Assembly: GCA_022661535.1 (NCBI GenBank)
Contig: JAKULF010000002.1
Span: 682,001 to 746,000, forward strand
Direction: 5' to 3'
Source of the DNA: Eutypa lata
Lineage: Eukaryota; Ascomycota; Sordariomycetes; Xylariales; Diatrypaceae
DNA: 64,000 nucleotides
In this document: positions 10,696 to 22,345 of the stretch, piece by piece
How the letters are laid out: each line of letters starts with the position of its first letter
Position numbering within the stretch: position 1 is the stretch's first letter
Program-made: the position numbers and the translations under genes
Notes under the pieces: generated by a model
What the model was told of the DNA's origin: nothing
Seen by the model: the letters and a program-made list of their open reading frames with translations, nothing else
Database searches by the model: none

Positions 10696-12317
10696 CTAGC
10701 TCCTAACCAGCAAGCTGGAGCCGGTCATCTCGTCCGGCTTGGGCAGGCCCATGGCGTCGAGGATGGTGGGCGCGACGTCGCCCAGGACGCCGTCTTCGCC
10801 CGTCTTGAGGGACCAGCCCGCGGGCTGGTTGTACATGACGAAGGGGACCTTGTTGGTGGTGTGCGAGGTCTTGGGCTTGCCGTCGGGGAACTTCATCTCC
10901 TCGGCGTTGCCGTGGTCGGACGTGATGAAGAGGACGTAGCCCTCCTTCTCGCAGGCCTCGCGGATGACGCTGATGGCCGCGTCCGTCGCCTCGACGCCCT
11001 TCAGCGCCGCCTCATACACGCCCGTGTGGCCCACCATGTCCGGCGGCGCGAAGTTGTTCATCACGAATGGGAACTGCTGCTCCCCGAGCCGCTTGGCCAC
11101 CTGCTTGGCCACGCCCGCCGCGCTCATCTCCGGCGCCTTGTCGTACGTCGCTACGCTCTTGTTGGATGGGACCAGGTCCTGCGACTCGTCTCGCGCCTCC
11201 AGGGCGAACACCTTCTCCACGCCCCCGTTGAAGAAGAATGTGACGTGGGCGTACTTCTCCGTCTCGGCGATGTGAACCTGCTTGACCTCCTGCTTTCCAA
11301 GCCACTCCGCTAGGACATTGCCCATGCGCTGAGGCTCAAAGGCGATCTCGTAGGGGTAGTCGCCCTTATATTGGGTCATAGTGACAAGGTTGATCTTGGG
11401 GTATGGGAAATCGGGCCTAGGAGAGCGGTCGGCACCTCCAAGCAACTGGGTGATCTGTCGCGCCCGGTCGGATCGGTAGTTGAAGAAGAAGACTTCATCA
11501 CCATCCTGAATACGACCCTCCTTACCACCAACAACGATAGGCTTCAAAAACTCGTCGTTCTCGCCCTTCTCATACCGCTCCTTGATCGTCTTGACCGGGT
11601 CCGAGCTCTCCTCACCTTCACCGAGAACAATGCCCTTCAAGGCAAGCTCAACTCGCTCCCATCGCTTATCTCGGTCCATGGCGTAGTATCGGCCAACCAC
11701 GGTAGCAATCTCGCCAATGCCTATTTCCTTGGTCTTTCCAATCAACTCTTCCATGTAGCCAGCGCCTGACTTGGGGTCGGTATCGCGTCCGTCGCCGAAG
11801 AAGTGGATGAAGACCTTGGGGATTCCGGCAGCCTTCGCGGCCTTGAGGAGGGCGTAGAGGTGCTCTTGTTTCGAGTGCTAGAAGAGAGCGTCAGTAAAGA
11901 AACCCCGACAATACGTAGAAGTCAGTAACGTACAACTCCACCGTGGGAGACCAAACCGCAGAGATGCAGCCTTCCATTGCCGTTCTTAGCAGCCTCTAGT
12001 GTTTTCTTAATGATCGGGGTGCTGGCAAACTCGCCCTTCTTGATGGTCATGTCGATTCGAACGACATCTTGCCATACCACTCTCCCTGCACCGATATTCA
12101 AGTGACCGACTTCCGAGTTACCCATGAGACCCTCAGGGAGGCCAACAGCGAGAGATGAAGCTTCGAGTTGAGTGTAACCAGTGGTGCTCTTGGCGAACTC
12201 GTCCATTACGGGGGTATTGGCGTTGGTGATAGCGTCGCCATTTTTAGGCGAATCGGCCGAGGGAATACCCCAGCCGTCAATGACAATCAAGCAGGCCTTC
12301 TGATCAGGAGTAGGCAT
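10696..12317 (-). CDS. 2,3-bisphosphoglycerate-independent phosphoglycerate mutase
   Basis: Interconverts 3- and 2-phosphoglycerate in glycolysis and gluconeogenesis in the cytosol through a phosphoserine intermediate and two metal ions (alkaline phosphatase superfamily). Exon 1 is 12317-11934, the 56-bp intron is 11933-11878 (GTACGT...CTAG, phase 0), and exon 2 is 11877-10696, giving 521 aa, standard for the family. Visible landmarks: metal-binding Asp in LIVIDGWG (about residue 14), catalytic Ser68 in LMGNSEVGH, the phosphotransferase-domain segments IHFFGDGRDTDP and FFFNYRSDRARQ, and the second metal site MNNFAPPDMVGHTG plus TSDHGNAE. The C-terminal half is GC-rich with strong third-position GC. 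Filamentous fungi commonly use this form rather than the cofactor-dependent yeast enzyme. Confidence 0.95.
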
Positions 12318-13511
12318 CGTAAGAATATTATTTCGTAATTTTAAATTCTATGTCCTTTATTTTATAGGTACTAGGTAGGGGAACAAGTGAGAGTTGTTGA
12401 GGAAAAGAAAGTTGAGATTGGCGGGGCTACTAACTAAGAGATGAGATTGAATAAAACCAAAAATATATACGCCGGAAATGCAGCCGGTCAGACCACCAAC
12501 CACAAGTTTATTCACCTGATTGTGTGAATCGATTATGCTATTGTACCTAGGTAGTATATGACTCTATAATGAGGAATTCACCTCAAACCTATCTTTTATC
12601 TATGTGATAACCAATCCTGCTAAACTTGGTATGCGGTTTGAATTGGAAAAAGAATTGTCGCGACTGGACTTTCCGTATCAAGCCTTTTCACCCACCCTTT
12701 TACTACCCCTCTATTGACATTACATAGAAGCCCCACGATTGCCCCTCAGCGCAAATCGTTTACACAGAACATAACTACTTGCGGCTTTCGTACATAAAAG
12801 GAGAACATACATACTACCTCTATAAGCCTATAGAGTAAATTATTCAAGTTCGTTCCACCAAAATATAATTGATTATTATATGATGGAAAATCAAATTTCT
12901 TCACTTGATTTTGACAAATTCGGGGAAGAGTAGTTAACTCATTGCCCTGCATGTGTACCGTCTTACTCTCAGGCGGAAGTTCCAATATTCGCGCATTTGG
13001 GCTTGGATTTTGACGTCAGAGCTTCAACAATGCTTTAAGCGCTAGCGGACAAGCTATGTACTTGTACCATGTTGTATGCCAAGCCTTGATAACGATAACT
13101 GAATGTTCTGTAACCGTAACAACGAACCATATTTCGTAGGTACATACAAACATACAATAATTATATGATCCTATTCGCAAGGCTGAACACCAACATTGAA
13201 GGTTTAGGTTATCTTCCAAAGCTGCGATTTCCCTCGGGATCAACAGCGTAAACTTGAAACATACATACATACCTACATATACGGCGTAGATCCTTGCCCC
13301 TTGCGTACCAGTTAACTAACTACCTGGATCTGATCTACATCAGATCTCGACAGTTAGTTAATTAACTATAAACATAAATAAAATAACTACCTACTAGAAC
13401 TAGGTAGGTCAGTTACCCACGTCCATCCATCCATCCACCCATAATTCTACAACAACCAGCCTAGATAGTCCTCGCAAGAAGGGGATAAGCAACCACACGA
13501 ACAAAACAAAG
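12318..13511. other. Intergenic, divergent promoters
   Basis: AT-rich spacer between the divergent phosphoglycerate mutase and Med9 genes. It contains several ACCTACCT/CTAGGTAG motifs (for example around 13385-13410). No supported gene. Confidence 0.6.
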
Positions 13512-14177
13512 ATGACATCCACGAACTCCCGCCTCAACAGCACGCTCGCGATGCCGCAGGGCTTGAACCCAAGCACCCTCGACACCATAACCGAAGTAGC
13601 GCACTTGCTCTCGCGGCTCCGAACACCGCACCCGACCACCACCACCACCTCGACCTCTACCAGCGGCGGCGGCGGCACGGGAACCTCGTCCAACCACCCC
13701 GGCGCCACGCCCGCCACAACTACCAACAACAACACCACCACTACCACCACCACCACCACCACCGCGCCAACACCTTCGCAATCACAGTCACAACACCAAC
13801 CGCTACCACCATCCCAAACCACACAAACACCAGGAGCAGGATCAGGGGAGCAACAGCAGCGAGAGCTGAGTCTTAAGGAGATACCAGCCGCAGCGGACGC
13901 GCTCAAGCACCGGTTCCAGCGGGCGCGAGCCCAGATCAAGACCCTGCCCGACATGGGGCGGGGCGTGGACGAGCAGCGGGCGGAGATGGCGGTCCTGGAG
14001 GCGCGGCTGGCGAAGCAGCGCGAGGTGCTGGCGCGCCTGCGCGATGTCGGGGTGAGGTTTGCCGCGGAGGCTTCGAGGCGGGGTGATGATAATGGTGATG
14101 ATAATGGTGAGGGTGAGGGTGAGGACGCTGGGGAGAGGGAGAGGGATGGGGAGGGGGATAGTAAGATGTTGGTTTGA
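13512..14177 (+). CDS. MED9: Mediator complex subunit 9
   Basis: Single-exon 221-aa protein. The C-terminal coiled-coil region (about residues 118-180, including LSLKEIPAAADALKHRFQRA and DEQRAEMAVLEARLAKQR) matches the Med9 (yeast Cse2) family, a middle-module subunit of the Mediator coactivator in the nucleus. The N-terminal block LNPSTLDTITEVAHLLSRLR is also family-like. Between them lies a disordered Thr/Asn/Gln/Pro stretch including poly-Thr from a CCA/ACC trinucleotide repeat. The tail is acidic (GDDNG, GEGEG repeats). The start is the first ATG after a run of A-rich leader. Confidence 0.82.
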   Translation: MTSTNSRLNSTLAMPQGLNPSTLDTITEVAHLLSRLRTPHPTTTTTSTSTSGGGGTGTSSNHPGATPATTTNNNTTTTTTTTTTAPTPSQSQSQHQPLPPSQTTQTPGAGSGEQQQRELSLKEIPAAADALKHRFQRARAQIKTLPDMGRGVDEQRAEMAVLEARLAKQREVLARLRDVGVRFAAEASRRGDDNGDDNGEGEGEDAGERERDGEGDSKMLV

Positions 14178-14851
14178 GGTGATGTGCTGCATACCTACCT
14201 AATCTACCTACCTACCTACCTGCCTACCTGCCTGCCTGCCTGCCTGCCTACCTAAGTACGTGGGGCTAGGTAGATGGCAGACGGACAAGCTCACACAATG
14301 AGCGGAAAGAAAAGAATTCTCGAGGGCATAGATGAGTTGTCTGTTTGGCAATGGTGGTCATATATGGATTAGTTAGCATGGGCTGGTTTGCTTGCATGCA
14401 TGGAGTTTTGGCGTTCACGATATCCCGAGGGCCAAGTCACAATATATGAAATTCCCGAGATAATTCTTCAATGAGCCTAGGTAGACAAAAGCGGTACGGC
14501 GGACTTGCATTATTAAAAATTGACGCGAGAAGGAAGAAAGTTCCATTATTGTGCCCGCGATTACAAAGACTACTTTATACACTTAATGCTTTTTACACAG
14601 CCATTGCTTGCTTGATACCCGAACTAGAATAACACCATGCAGTAAACCCACCCACACACATGTATGCCGACGAACAACAACAATATTTTTGAACACGTTT
14701 TGCGCCTGTCTGTCTACAGAGAACAAGGCTTAACCGACTCCCTGACTCCGTGATTCCAGCAATGGGCAAAGCAAACTCAAATTTCAGTAGAAAAGCAATG
14801 AGCTGCAATGACAACAAAAACGCTCCTCCTTCGCTCGCTCGCTCGCTTCGC
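14178..14851. other. 3' spacer with ACCT/CCTG microsatellite
   Basis: Convergent spacer between Med9 and TBCC. A degenerate tetranucleotide tract of ACCT, then CCTG/CCTA units covers about 14191-14255, directly after the Med9 stop. A (GCTC)n-like stretch lies at about 14832-14850 beside the TBCC stop. Confidence 0.75.
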
Positions 14852-16181
14852 TCAGGCGGTACCAAGAACTCCAACTTTCTGCAAGATCTCCTCCGCAGTC
14901 GCACTTGCATCCTCGTTGTTGAGGACATCCCTCCACACGGCCTCCGGGACGCGCTGGTCCTCGGGCAGCACGCTCCAGTTCGGCGACGGCTCGGTCTTCA
15001 GCCACTTGAAGTCGTCGACCTGGTCCCACTGATTGGGGACTTGCTGTTCCTCTTCGGGTAACTAGGTAAGGTAACGGACACGTTAGCTCACTTACTCACA
15101 CTCACCCACGCATCACCGTCAATGAAAACTTTCTTTTCTACTCACCAAATCAGTCCCCACGACCACGGGCGCGAACCGCATGCCCTCGCAATCCTCGATG
15201 ATGGGGTGGCTCGCGCACCGCAGATACAGATCGACGTTCCTGCACTCGTGGATGCGCACCTGCCTCGCGGCTACTACCACCACGGCGTCCGAGACACCCG
15301 TGATGTGCACGGCGCCGCCCACGCGGCCCGCGACCACGACGCTGCGGCGGACGTTCTGGAGCGCCAGGCCCGCGAGCGGCTGCGCGGCCGTCGGGGCCGT
15401 CATGTCGACCACGCAGCGGTCCAGATCCGTGATGCTGGCCTGCGAGGACGTAGACGCAGCCGCGCTGGCCGGGAGCGCGATTCGTAGACCCGCTTGCGAG
15501 CGTATTGTGATGCTCTTTGCTGTGCTGAAGCTCGGGCGCCGCACCACGCTAGATGGAGAGGCGTCAGCTTGGAGAATGGCGTTGTAGTCTTTCGTTGGGT
15601 CGTCGGTTGTTGTGGATCGGTATGAAGTCGCTGGGCTTTGCTGCTCGGTACTGGTGTTTGTGTTTGTGTTTGTTGTGGTAGCAGTCGTGGTAGTGGTACC
15701 AGAGGGGTTGAAAGATCGGGGGTCTGCCGCCGCCGGCTGCTGCGCGCCGGGCTTCTGGGTTCGGGGCTTGAACTGGAAACGCGACTTCGGCTTGAACTTC
15801 CCCATCGTCTCGTTCAGTTTCTCGGTAAGACCCTTGATCGCCTGCTCTCTCCATATTAGAATCTAGGGGAAATCTGCTGGGATGGTATGATGCTACGGTA
15901 CCTGAGAGTAAGCCCGCTGGTCATACGCGGGGATGTAGTCCCCGGCATCGATGACCTCCTTATTCAGCCGAGAGATGCCTGCTAATATCGTGTCGGTACA
16001 ATCCTTCCGCTCTCCGTTGATGGCCGATATCGTTGCTAGGTCTCCAATCTGGTCTTGGATAACTGGGGGTCTCTATAAGTATGCACACACATTTTATGTT
16101 TATAAGCTCCAAGGCGATGACAAACTCACTGGTAACGTCTGCTTGAAAATGGCGGAAGAACCGCTCCTTTGGGTCCGACAT
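14852..16181 (-). CDS. Tubulin-folding cofactor C (TBCC)
   Basis: GTPase-activating cofactor in the alpha/beta-tubulin folding pathway, in the cytoplasm. Four exons: 16181-16130, 16062-15902, 15841-15146 and 15061-14852, 372 aa in all. Introns 16129-16063 (GTGAGT...CCCAG), 15901-15842 and 15145-15062 all keep frame. The N-terminal spectrin-like helical domain begins MSDPKERFFRHFQADV and continues IGDLATISAINGERKD and SRLNKEVIDAGDYIPAYDQR. A disordered Thr/Asn-rich linker precedes the C-CAP beta-helix. That helix has LDRCVVDMTAP, LALQNVRRSVVVAGRVGGAV, the catalytic-type arginine context ARQVRIHECRNVDLYLRC, and HPIIEDCEGMRFAP. The last exon adds an acidic Trp-containing tail (PNQWDQVDDFKWLKTEPSPN), normal for fungal TBCC. 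Confidence 0.9.
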
Positions 16182-17639
16182 CTTGGGGCTGTCTTTTCCG
16201 TGTGGGATGGGTGTAAACGGGATGAATACCTGGGGGACTTCCATGTTGAGGGCCTGCATTTTAAAGTAAAAAAAGGGGGGGATGTTTGTATTTATGAACA
16301 AATAAAAGTACCTATGGCTTAGTTCGGAGATGACTACGTCTGTGCGTAGATTCCAACTATAAAATGTTAGGTACCTACTCAGATAATTATCAACTCAGAT
16401 TTGATGAGTGACAAAAAGGGGAGAAGATGACTTTTCGTCAACCCAAACAAAGGGGGTCCTCGTTACCTCTAAATATGTGTTTCCCGAGTGCGCATGTACA
16501 AGGGGATCTTGCAAAGAGGAGTTTGGTAAAAGGGTCATACGAGAATAGCGGCGGCGATCACAAGGGTTTGGAGGAAGTAGTGTGCGGTAGATACCTAGAT
16601 AGTCAGATAGTGAGTGAACAACAACAGCCTTAGACATGCAAACTACGTACGTACGGCAAACGCCAGTAAGAGGTTGTGACTAACCTGCAGAATGTCGTCG
16701 CTGGGCTTGCTGGCTTGGCTCCTACTGACAATGATGGTGGGACGATTAATTTACCTATTGGCTCGTCTGTGTCTATTGGCCAATTGCTAACGCCCGTTTG
16801 TGATGGTGGGTTGCGGTAGGTTAGGTCAGGTGTAGTACGATCGATCGGGGCCATCAGCTAAACCGCATTGAAGGATAGGCAGGGATAGGTAACCCCGCAT
16901 TCTAGTGTTCCCAGGGTTCCGGGGCCCCTTGCCATGAGGAGGGCAAATGAGGACCCCTAATTCTCCAACAACAGCCGCTGTGACGTAGGGGCTAACTCTC
17001 CCTATGCCGATTGCACATGATCTACATACGTGGTTCCAAAAGATCCATCGGAAAAAGGTCGATTGAATTTGATGTCTGGATGTCATTCATTACATGTGAT
17101 GTGACCCTCGGTTTGCCAGATTCATCATAATTATAGCTACGTAGTGGCATTATAGTTCACGCTCCCCTGGCTATCTTTTATTACCGCTGAAAGTGAAGGA
17201 TTGGTTACGTTTTGCCGATGATGCCATTATACATGGTCATACCACCTCTTAACCTTCATTTAGTGTACTGTCCCTGAACGTCCGGGTAAAAAGCTCTACT
17301 ACATATGTCACATAATTCATTGGGAAAACGTCACTATCCTTAATATTCGGAGCCATCACGATCTAGTTCGTATTACCCTTCTGTATGATCAAACGCCATT
17401 GGCAATGAATTGTTTATGCTATGGCAATACGATTTCTACTTATTTATTGTTTACCTCAATAGAATACCATAAACCTAGAGACATCCCCACCTGTTGCACA
17501 GCCTAGGCGCCTCGCCCTCAACATGTACGCCACATGACAACCAGAGCTCCAGTGGCGCATCGATTCCCGTAACATCAAAACGTCGTGTGTCAGTGTGGCT
17601 GACAATGAAGAATACCTATATCAATTCCCAATCCAGGGT
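16182..17639. other. Intergenic, nothing recognised
   Basis: About 1.45 kb upstream of TBCC without a convincing frame. Short ORFs on both strands lack codon bias and known motifs. Confidence 0.55.
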
Positions 17640-18251
17640 TCATCGACGATGCTTTGGTGCATTCCACTCGCCAGCTCTGTCCCAGCCTGCGATTTGAGAT
17701 AGCATGTCGAGCAGGTCACGGTCAAGCTGGTTGGCCGCCTCGTACAAGGCCGGATGCTTGAACTGGGCCATCGAACTCCGCGGCCTGACATATTTAAACG
17801 TCACTGTCCCGCCTACGTCCGCTTGTTGTAGTATTACTGTGACAGGGAGGAACAGGGCTGCCCCAACGTCGTATTGCACCATGGTGGTGGCCGTCAACGG
17901 GTTTCCGATCTGGTATTGAGCCGCTTTTACCCCGTGTTTTCCTATAACATCGAGAAGCTTGCCGAAGTCTCGGGGCTCTGGAGTGAAGTTGTTGAAGCGC
18001 GGAAGTGCCCTCAGAGCCTCGATGGCGGCCTTGTTGTTGCCGGATTTGAGATGTTCCCGGTAGGCGTAGTCTAGAGGAGGGATAGTCTTTTCGAGTATCT
18101 CCCTAGTTCTCTCGAATGTGCCTCTGCAGGGAATTAGGATATATTCAGGGTCTCGGGTACGCCAGCCAGTGAATGTGAAGATTGATGCTGTGAAGACCAT
18201 ACCCAACAGGACCATAACGATGCAGAGAATCCATCGAGAGATGAATTCCAT
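17640..18251 (-). CDS. DUF302-domain membrane-anchored protein
   Basis: Single-exon 203-aa protein of unknown function. Residues 6-28 (RWILCIVMVLLGMVFTASIF) form one N-terminal membrane segment or uncleaved signal anchor. The body (about 45-190) looks like the DUF302 / TT1751-like fold: DFGKLLDVIGKHGVKAAQYQ, IGNPLTATTMVQYDVGAALF then LPVTVIL. The family occurs widely in bacteria and fungi and has no assigned reaction. It is adjacent to the FMN monooxygenase on the same strand, with a possible gene relic between them. Confidence 0.7.
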   Translation of the reverse strand: MEFISRWILCIVMVLLGMVFTASIFTFTGWRTRDPEYILIPCRGTFERTREILEKTIPPLDYAYREHLKSGNNKAAIEALRALPRFNNFTPEPRDFGKLLDVIGKHGVKAAQYQIGNPLTATTMVQYDVGAALFLPVTVILQQADVGGTVTFKYVRPRSSMAQFKHPALYEAANQLDRDLLDMLSQIAGWDRAGEWNAPKHRR

Positions 18252-18528
18252 GATGAAAGATAGCCTAGAGATGAATATAATAGATGTCTCTTTGGCAAAG
18301 TGTCCGTTTTCGTGACTTCGGATGTAGCTTTATATTCGTAGCCTTGAATTCATGGAACTAGCCTCCTGAAAGATAACACCGAATGTAACAACGCACTTGT
18401 TACCGACCTATCTCAGGGTTGAAAACAATGAAACGGAACATATAGGTTTCCCTACTTACTTTCATCGTAGCACAGCTTCATTCCCCTTCTTATACTCGCC
18501 ACGGTAATGTACGTTCCATCTACTACGC

Positions 18529-18717
18529 TCATGCAGTAGCGACATCACTTGGGCCCCCATTCTCGATAGTATCACGAAGCTGAAGAGAAGAAATGGCGAG
18601 ATCAGTAATTAGAAAATCAAAGCATTGCTAGCGGATCCATTGGACATACGTTGGGATGCATGAACATGGTCTTTTTGCGTAGTTCTTCAGCCTCGAGCAA
18701 GACAATCCAGAGCTTCC
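18529..18717 (-). pseudogene. Possible 3'-end relic of an unrecognised gene
   Basis: Two short open blocks read in frame across plausible splice sites: KLWIVLLEAEELRKKTMFMH then PN (18717-18650), a donor GTATGT, an acceptor ending CTCTTCAG, and LRDTIENGGPSDVATA stop (18579-18529). The composition looks coding, but nothing upstream continues it. I suspect the remaining tail of a degraded gene. I cannot name the family, and chance is possible. Confidence 0.25.
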
Positions 18718-18969
18718 TATGCATTTATTGGTCCAATCCATTCCCCATCTAAGACCCTTTATGCAGGAATGAGACACGATCGGGTTCGAGACGAACCCAA
18801 GGTTGCGGTATCACGCCGCATTGGGGTTAGATCGAACTAATGTCTATTGGCGCCTCACGCCTCTCGAACGTTTGCTTGTGATCTGAACCAAGTGATGACC
18901 GCCACATGTGAACACTAAACTATACGATAGTCCGTCCTTGTGTAACGAGACCATTCTCTCGTCTCACTC

Positions 18970-20304
18970 TCAACTATCAGGAAAGAATTTGTTACCCGGT
19001 CGCTTAAGCCCGAGGTGATCCCGCAAAGTCGGCCCCTCATAGTCCTTGCGAAATATTCCCCGTCGTTGTAACTCGGGGATCAACTTCTCCACAACATCGT
19101 CAAGGCCTTGCGGTAAGTAGGGGAAATTCACATTGAACCCATCAGAGCCCTCCTCGACAAGCCACCTCTCCATCTCGTCGGCGATGCTCTCAGCAGTCCC
19201 GACGAAGGCCAAGCCGCCGTAGCCCCCAAGCCTCTGCGCCAGCTGACGGACAGTCAGGCCCTCCTTCGCCGCTAGGCTGATTATGTTCTCCCTGCTGGAC
19301 TTGCTAGCGTTGGTCTCGGGGATGTCGGCAGGGAGCGGCGCATCGGGATCGAAGCCCGACGCATCCGTACCAAGCGCAATCGACAGCGACGCGATCGAGC
19401 TCTCGTAGCTCACCAGACTATCCAGCTTCAGCCTCTTCGCCTGCGCGTCCTCGGCCGAATCCCCCACCAGCACGAACGCCGCCGGCAGGATCTTGACGCT
19501 GTCGCGGTCCCGCCCCGCCGCTGCCGCGCGCCCCTTGACGTCCGCGAAGAACGCCTTCCCGGCCTCGAGGTCGCGCGGCGCACAGAACACGACCTCGGCC
19601 GTCTCGGCGGCGAGCTGCCGCCCGGGCTCCGACTGCCCCGCCTGCACGATGACGGGCCAGCCCTGCGGCGGACGCGCGATGTTCAGGGGGCCCCGCACGT
19701 CGAGCTCCTTCCCGTGGTGGTCTAGGACGTGCATGCGCTCGGGCTCGAAGTAGACCCCACTCTCCACATCGCGCACGAAGGCGTCGTCGGCGAAGGAGTC
19801 CCACAGGCCCGTGACGACGTCGTAGAACTCCCTCGCGCGGGCATAGCGCTCGCTGTGCTCGCGGTGCGGGTCCTGCCCGAAGTTATGTGCGCTCTCGGGG
19901 TTCGCCGTCGTCACGATGTTCCAGCCCGCGCGGCCGGCACTGAGGTGGTCGAGCGACGCGAACCGTCGCGCGATATGATACGCATGGTCGTAGGTGGTGG
20001 AGGCGGTGGCCACGAGGCCGATGCGGTCCGTGACGGCGGCCAGGTAGGACAGCAGGGTGAAGGGCTCGAACGACGTCGTCGTGTGGCTGCGGCGCAGCGC
20101 CTCCACCGGCATGTTCAGCACCGCCAGGTGGTCCGCCATGAAGAAGGCGTCGAACTTGGCCGCCTCCAGCTTCTGGATGAACGTCTTGATGTGCTGCGCG
20201 TTGAAGTTCGCGTCCGGGTACGATCCCGGGTAGCGCCAGGCTCCCGTGTGGAGACTCACGGGTCGCATGAAGGCGCCGAGGTGCAGCTGTTTCTTTTCAG
20301 CCAT
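18970..20304 (-). CDS. FMN-dependent monooxygenase, NtaA/SnaA/DszA family
   Basis: Flavin-dependent oxygenase of the bacterial-luciferase superfamily; relatives act on nitrilotriacetate, EDTA, pristinamycin or dibenzothiophene sulfone using FMNH2 supplied by a separate reductase. Single exon of 444 aa, start in CAGCCATGGT. Family landmarks run in order: LHLGAFMRPVSLHTGAWRYP, KFDAFFMADHLAV, EPFTLLSYLAAVTDRIGLVA, TASTTYDHAYHIARRFASLD, GRAGWNIVTTANPESAHNFG, WPVIVQAGQSEPGRQLAAE, AEVVFCAPRDL and FVGTAESIADEMERWLVEEG. It covers the full family length, lacks introns and is GC-rich at third positions. No flavin reductase lies nearby. The intronless, bacteria-like structure makes old horizontal acquisition possible, but fungi hold many such genes. 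Confidence 0.88.
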   Translation of the reverse strand: MAEKKQLHLGAFMRPVSLHTGAWRYPGSYPDANFNAQHIKTFIQKLEAAKFDAFFMADHLAVLNMPVEALRRSHTTTSFEPFTLLSYLAAVTDRIGLVATASTTYDHAYHIARRFASLDHLSAGRAGWNIVTTANPESAHNFGQDPHREHSERYARAREFYDVVTGLWDSFADDAFVRDVESGVYFEPERMHVLDHHGKELDVRGPLNIARPPQGWPVIVQAGQSEPGRQLAAETAEVVFCAPRDLEAGKAFFADVKGRAAAAGRDRDSVKILPAAFVLVGDSAEDAQAKRLKLDSLVSYESSIASLSIALGTDASGFDPDAPLPADIPETNASKSSRENIISLAAKEGLTVRQLAQRLGGYGGLAFVGTAESIADEMERWLVEEGSDGFNVNFPYLPQGLDDVVEKLIPELQRRGIFRKDYEGPTLRDHLGLKRPGNKFFPDS

Positions 20305-22239
20305 GGTGGGTATCTGATGTAGGTATGTATGTTTGTTTCTATTATACAGTCTCCTAGGGTCATGCTGTCCAGGCTCATATAACCCCGCCTACCTGCGGGC
20401 TCCGGCGTTGGTTTATAGTAGTTGCTGGTTGCGTGAATGATGTCGTGATCAATGAGGGGTATGGCGCGAGCTCGACTATTATCTTCTATTGATTATTAAT
20501 TACGCCCTATTCCTACCTCTTGTTTGCATATGTCATATTATGGGATGTTTTCTGCGAGCAAGTTTCTTATACTTACAAATCCCGTTAAAACCGAAAATGG
20601 GTGCTGCCCGGCAGAGCCGGATCCGTCTCACTGCCGGTCAAGTCGAGAAACGCTTGTGTAGGAACGGCTTAGACCATTGATAATACATACATATATGTTA
20701 TACTTGGCATTTTTATTAGTCTTTGAGTGTTCATGTGACTTGCTATGGGTGGAAAGTGGGATTGCTATATTAACAAAACAATGCGTTCCCCTTAGAGGAG
20801 AGACAACCCCCTAACGAATGTAGTTATATAGCCTACTAAGATGAGTTCCGTGGTAGCAATAAATCAGTACAACATGCTGCAGCTGACCTTTCATGTTACT
20901 GTACGGATTTCTGGCCGTCAAATTGATAGGTTGAAACGCGCTGAAATGATTCCCAAGAGAATACTGTAGGCCTTCGGGAAAAGCGCATACACAAAGACTC
21001 CGACTTAGATCTATAGACAACTTCAATATTGACCCTATTGAAGATATCAAGATGTCATATGAATAGATAGTATATATCTATTCTGTTAAAGTCGAGCATT
21101 ATTAGGTTCTTCGGCTACCTTCCCCAATATATGACTCCGTTATTCATCTTCCTAGTAGGAAATCGCGAACCCCTTCGCATTTTCTTGATAAGTTCACTTT
21201 ACTGGGTCATTAGAAATAATGTGCTTACGTATGGAGAATGCTCCCGAAATGCTTCTAGAACGGGGGTTGCATCCGTGCGTGACCAGCATGTGAGCAACAT
21301 CAAAAGATTCACATCTTAACAGTTGTGATAACGGATAACCTGCAGGTTGGACTTGGCACTGACTGTGAGCTTTGCGCTTTGATCACGTAGTCATTGCCCT
21401 ATCATCTTCATGGCATGATGCCGAGATGCAAAATCATTGTTGATTAGTAGGACTCGAATTTGTGTCCATTATGGGTATGTTACGACCATTAGGAGAAAAT
21501 CATTCCGAACTTCAACAACCATATTCTACTGTCTTTTGCTTCTCATTTTGTCCTATCTCCCTGACTCCTTACTTATCCTGGTAGTGTTGCCCTCTTCCCC
21601 CTTTATTTCTAGGCTTATGGAACTACTCATGTGCTCTTACTTTCTATGTGATTGTGCTCTAGGTCTAAAGGACTGTCATGGTGAAGGTCTTTCTCTGGGA
21701 CTTGTAGAAGCTGAAGCTCTCGAGCCTTGGTCGCCGCCACCCTAGTGAATAGTAACCTTCGAGTCGCAACGGCACCGTGTTCTTAACAGGTCTCGAGTCT
21801 ACCAAGAACCTTCACCACTAGTCTCTTCCTCCCAACCTTTTCGTTGGGGACACGTTTCTCCATTTGTTGAACGTGTCTTAAACTCTATTGAAAGAGACTT
21901 GGACAGTCGTGTCGATAAGCTGTGCAATCATCGCGGTCTTCCCCTATAGACCGTCGACTGTCGAGAATGAGCAGGAAACTCGATCCATGTACAGGTCTAT
22001 TCTCATGATCTGGGTTGTTGACTGCACGGGAGTACGCCTCGACGAATATCTGCGGGTCGCTGCTGTTCAGGTTTGGCGATTCGGCTTGAGAACCCTTTAG
22101 TGATCGACTATCATTTCCTTCCGGACGATAAGTCAGTCATGTTCGGATTAACGGAGTTCATTGCTAAACTGATCGGTTACTCATGCAAAAGCGGGAATCC
22201 TAGGGGTCGAGACGGTATCATAGTGCCAAATTTCAGAGC

Positions 22240-22272
<33 letters not shown>

Positions 22273-22294
22273 GCGCTATGGTCCCCGTCGGTAT

Positions 22295-22345
<51 letters not shown>

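Noticed and set aside
10660..11313. 217-codon plus-strand ORF opposite phosphoglycerate mutase
   Set aside because: Antisense shadow caused by high third-position GC in the real gene.
18786..18806. Hairpin GGGTTCGAGACGAACCC resembling a tRNA T arm
   Set aside because: No acceptor, D or anticodon stem around it; a simple inverted repeat.
19729..20322. 197-codon plus-strand ORF opposite the FMN monooxygenase
   Set aside because: Antisense shadow; His/Arg/Val-rich without motifs.
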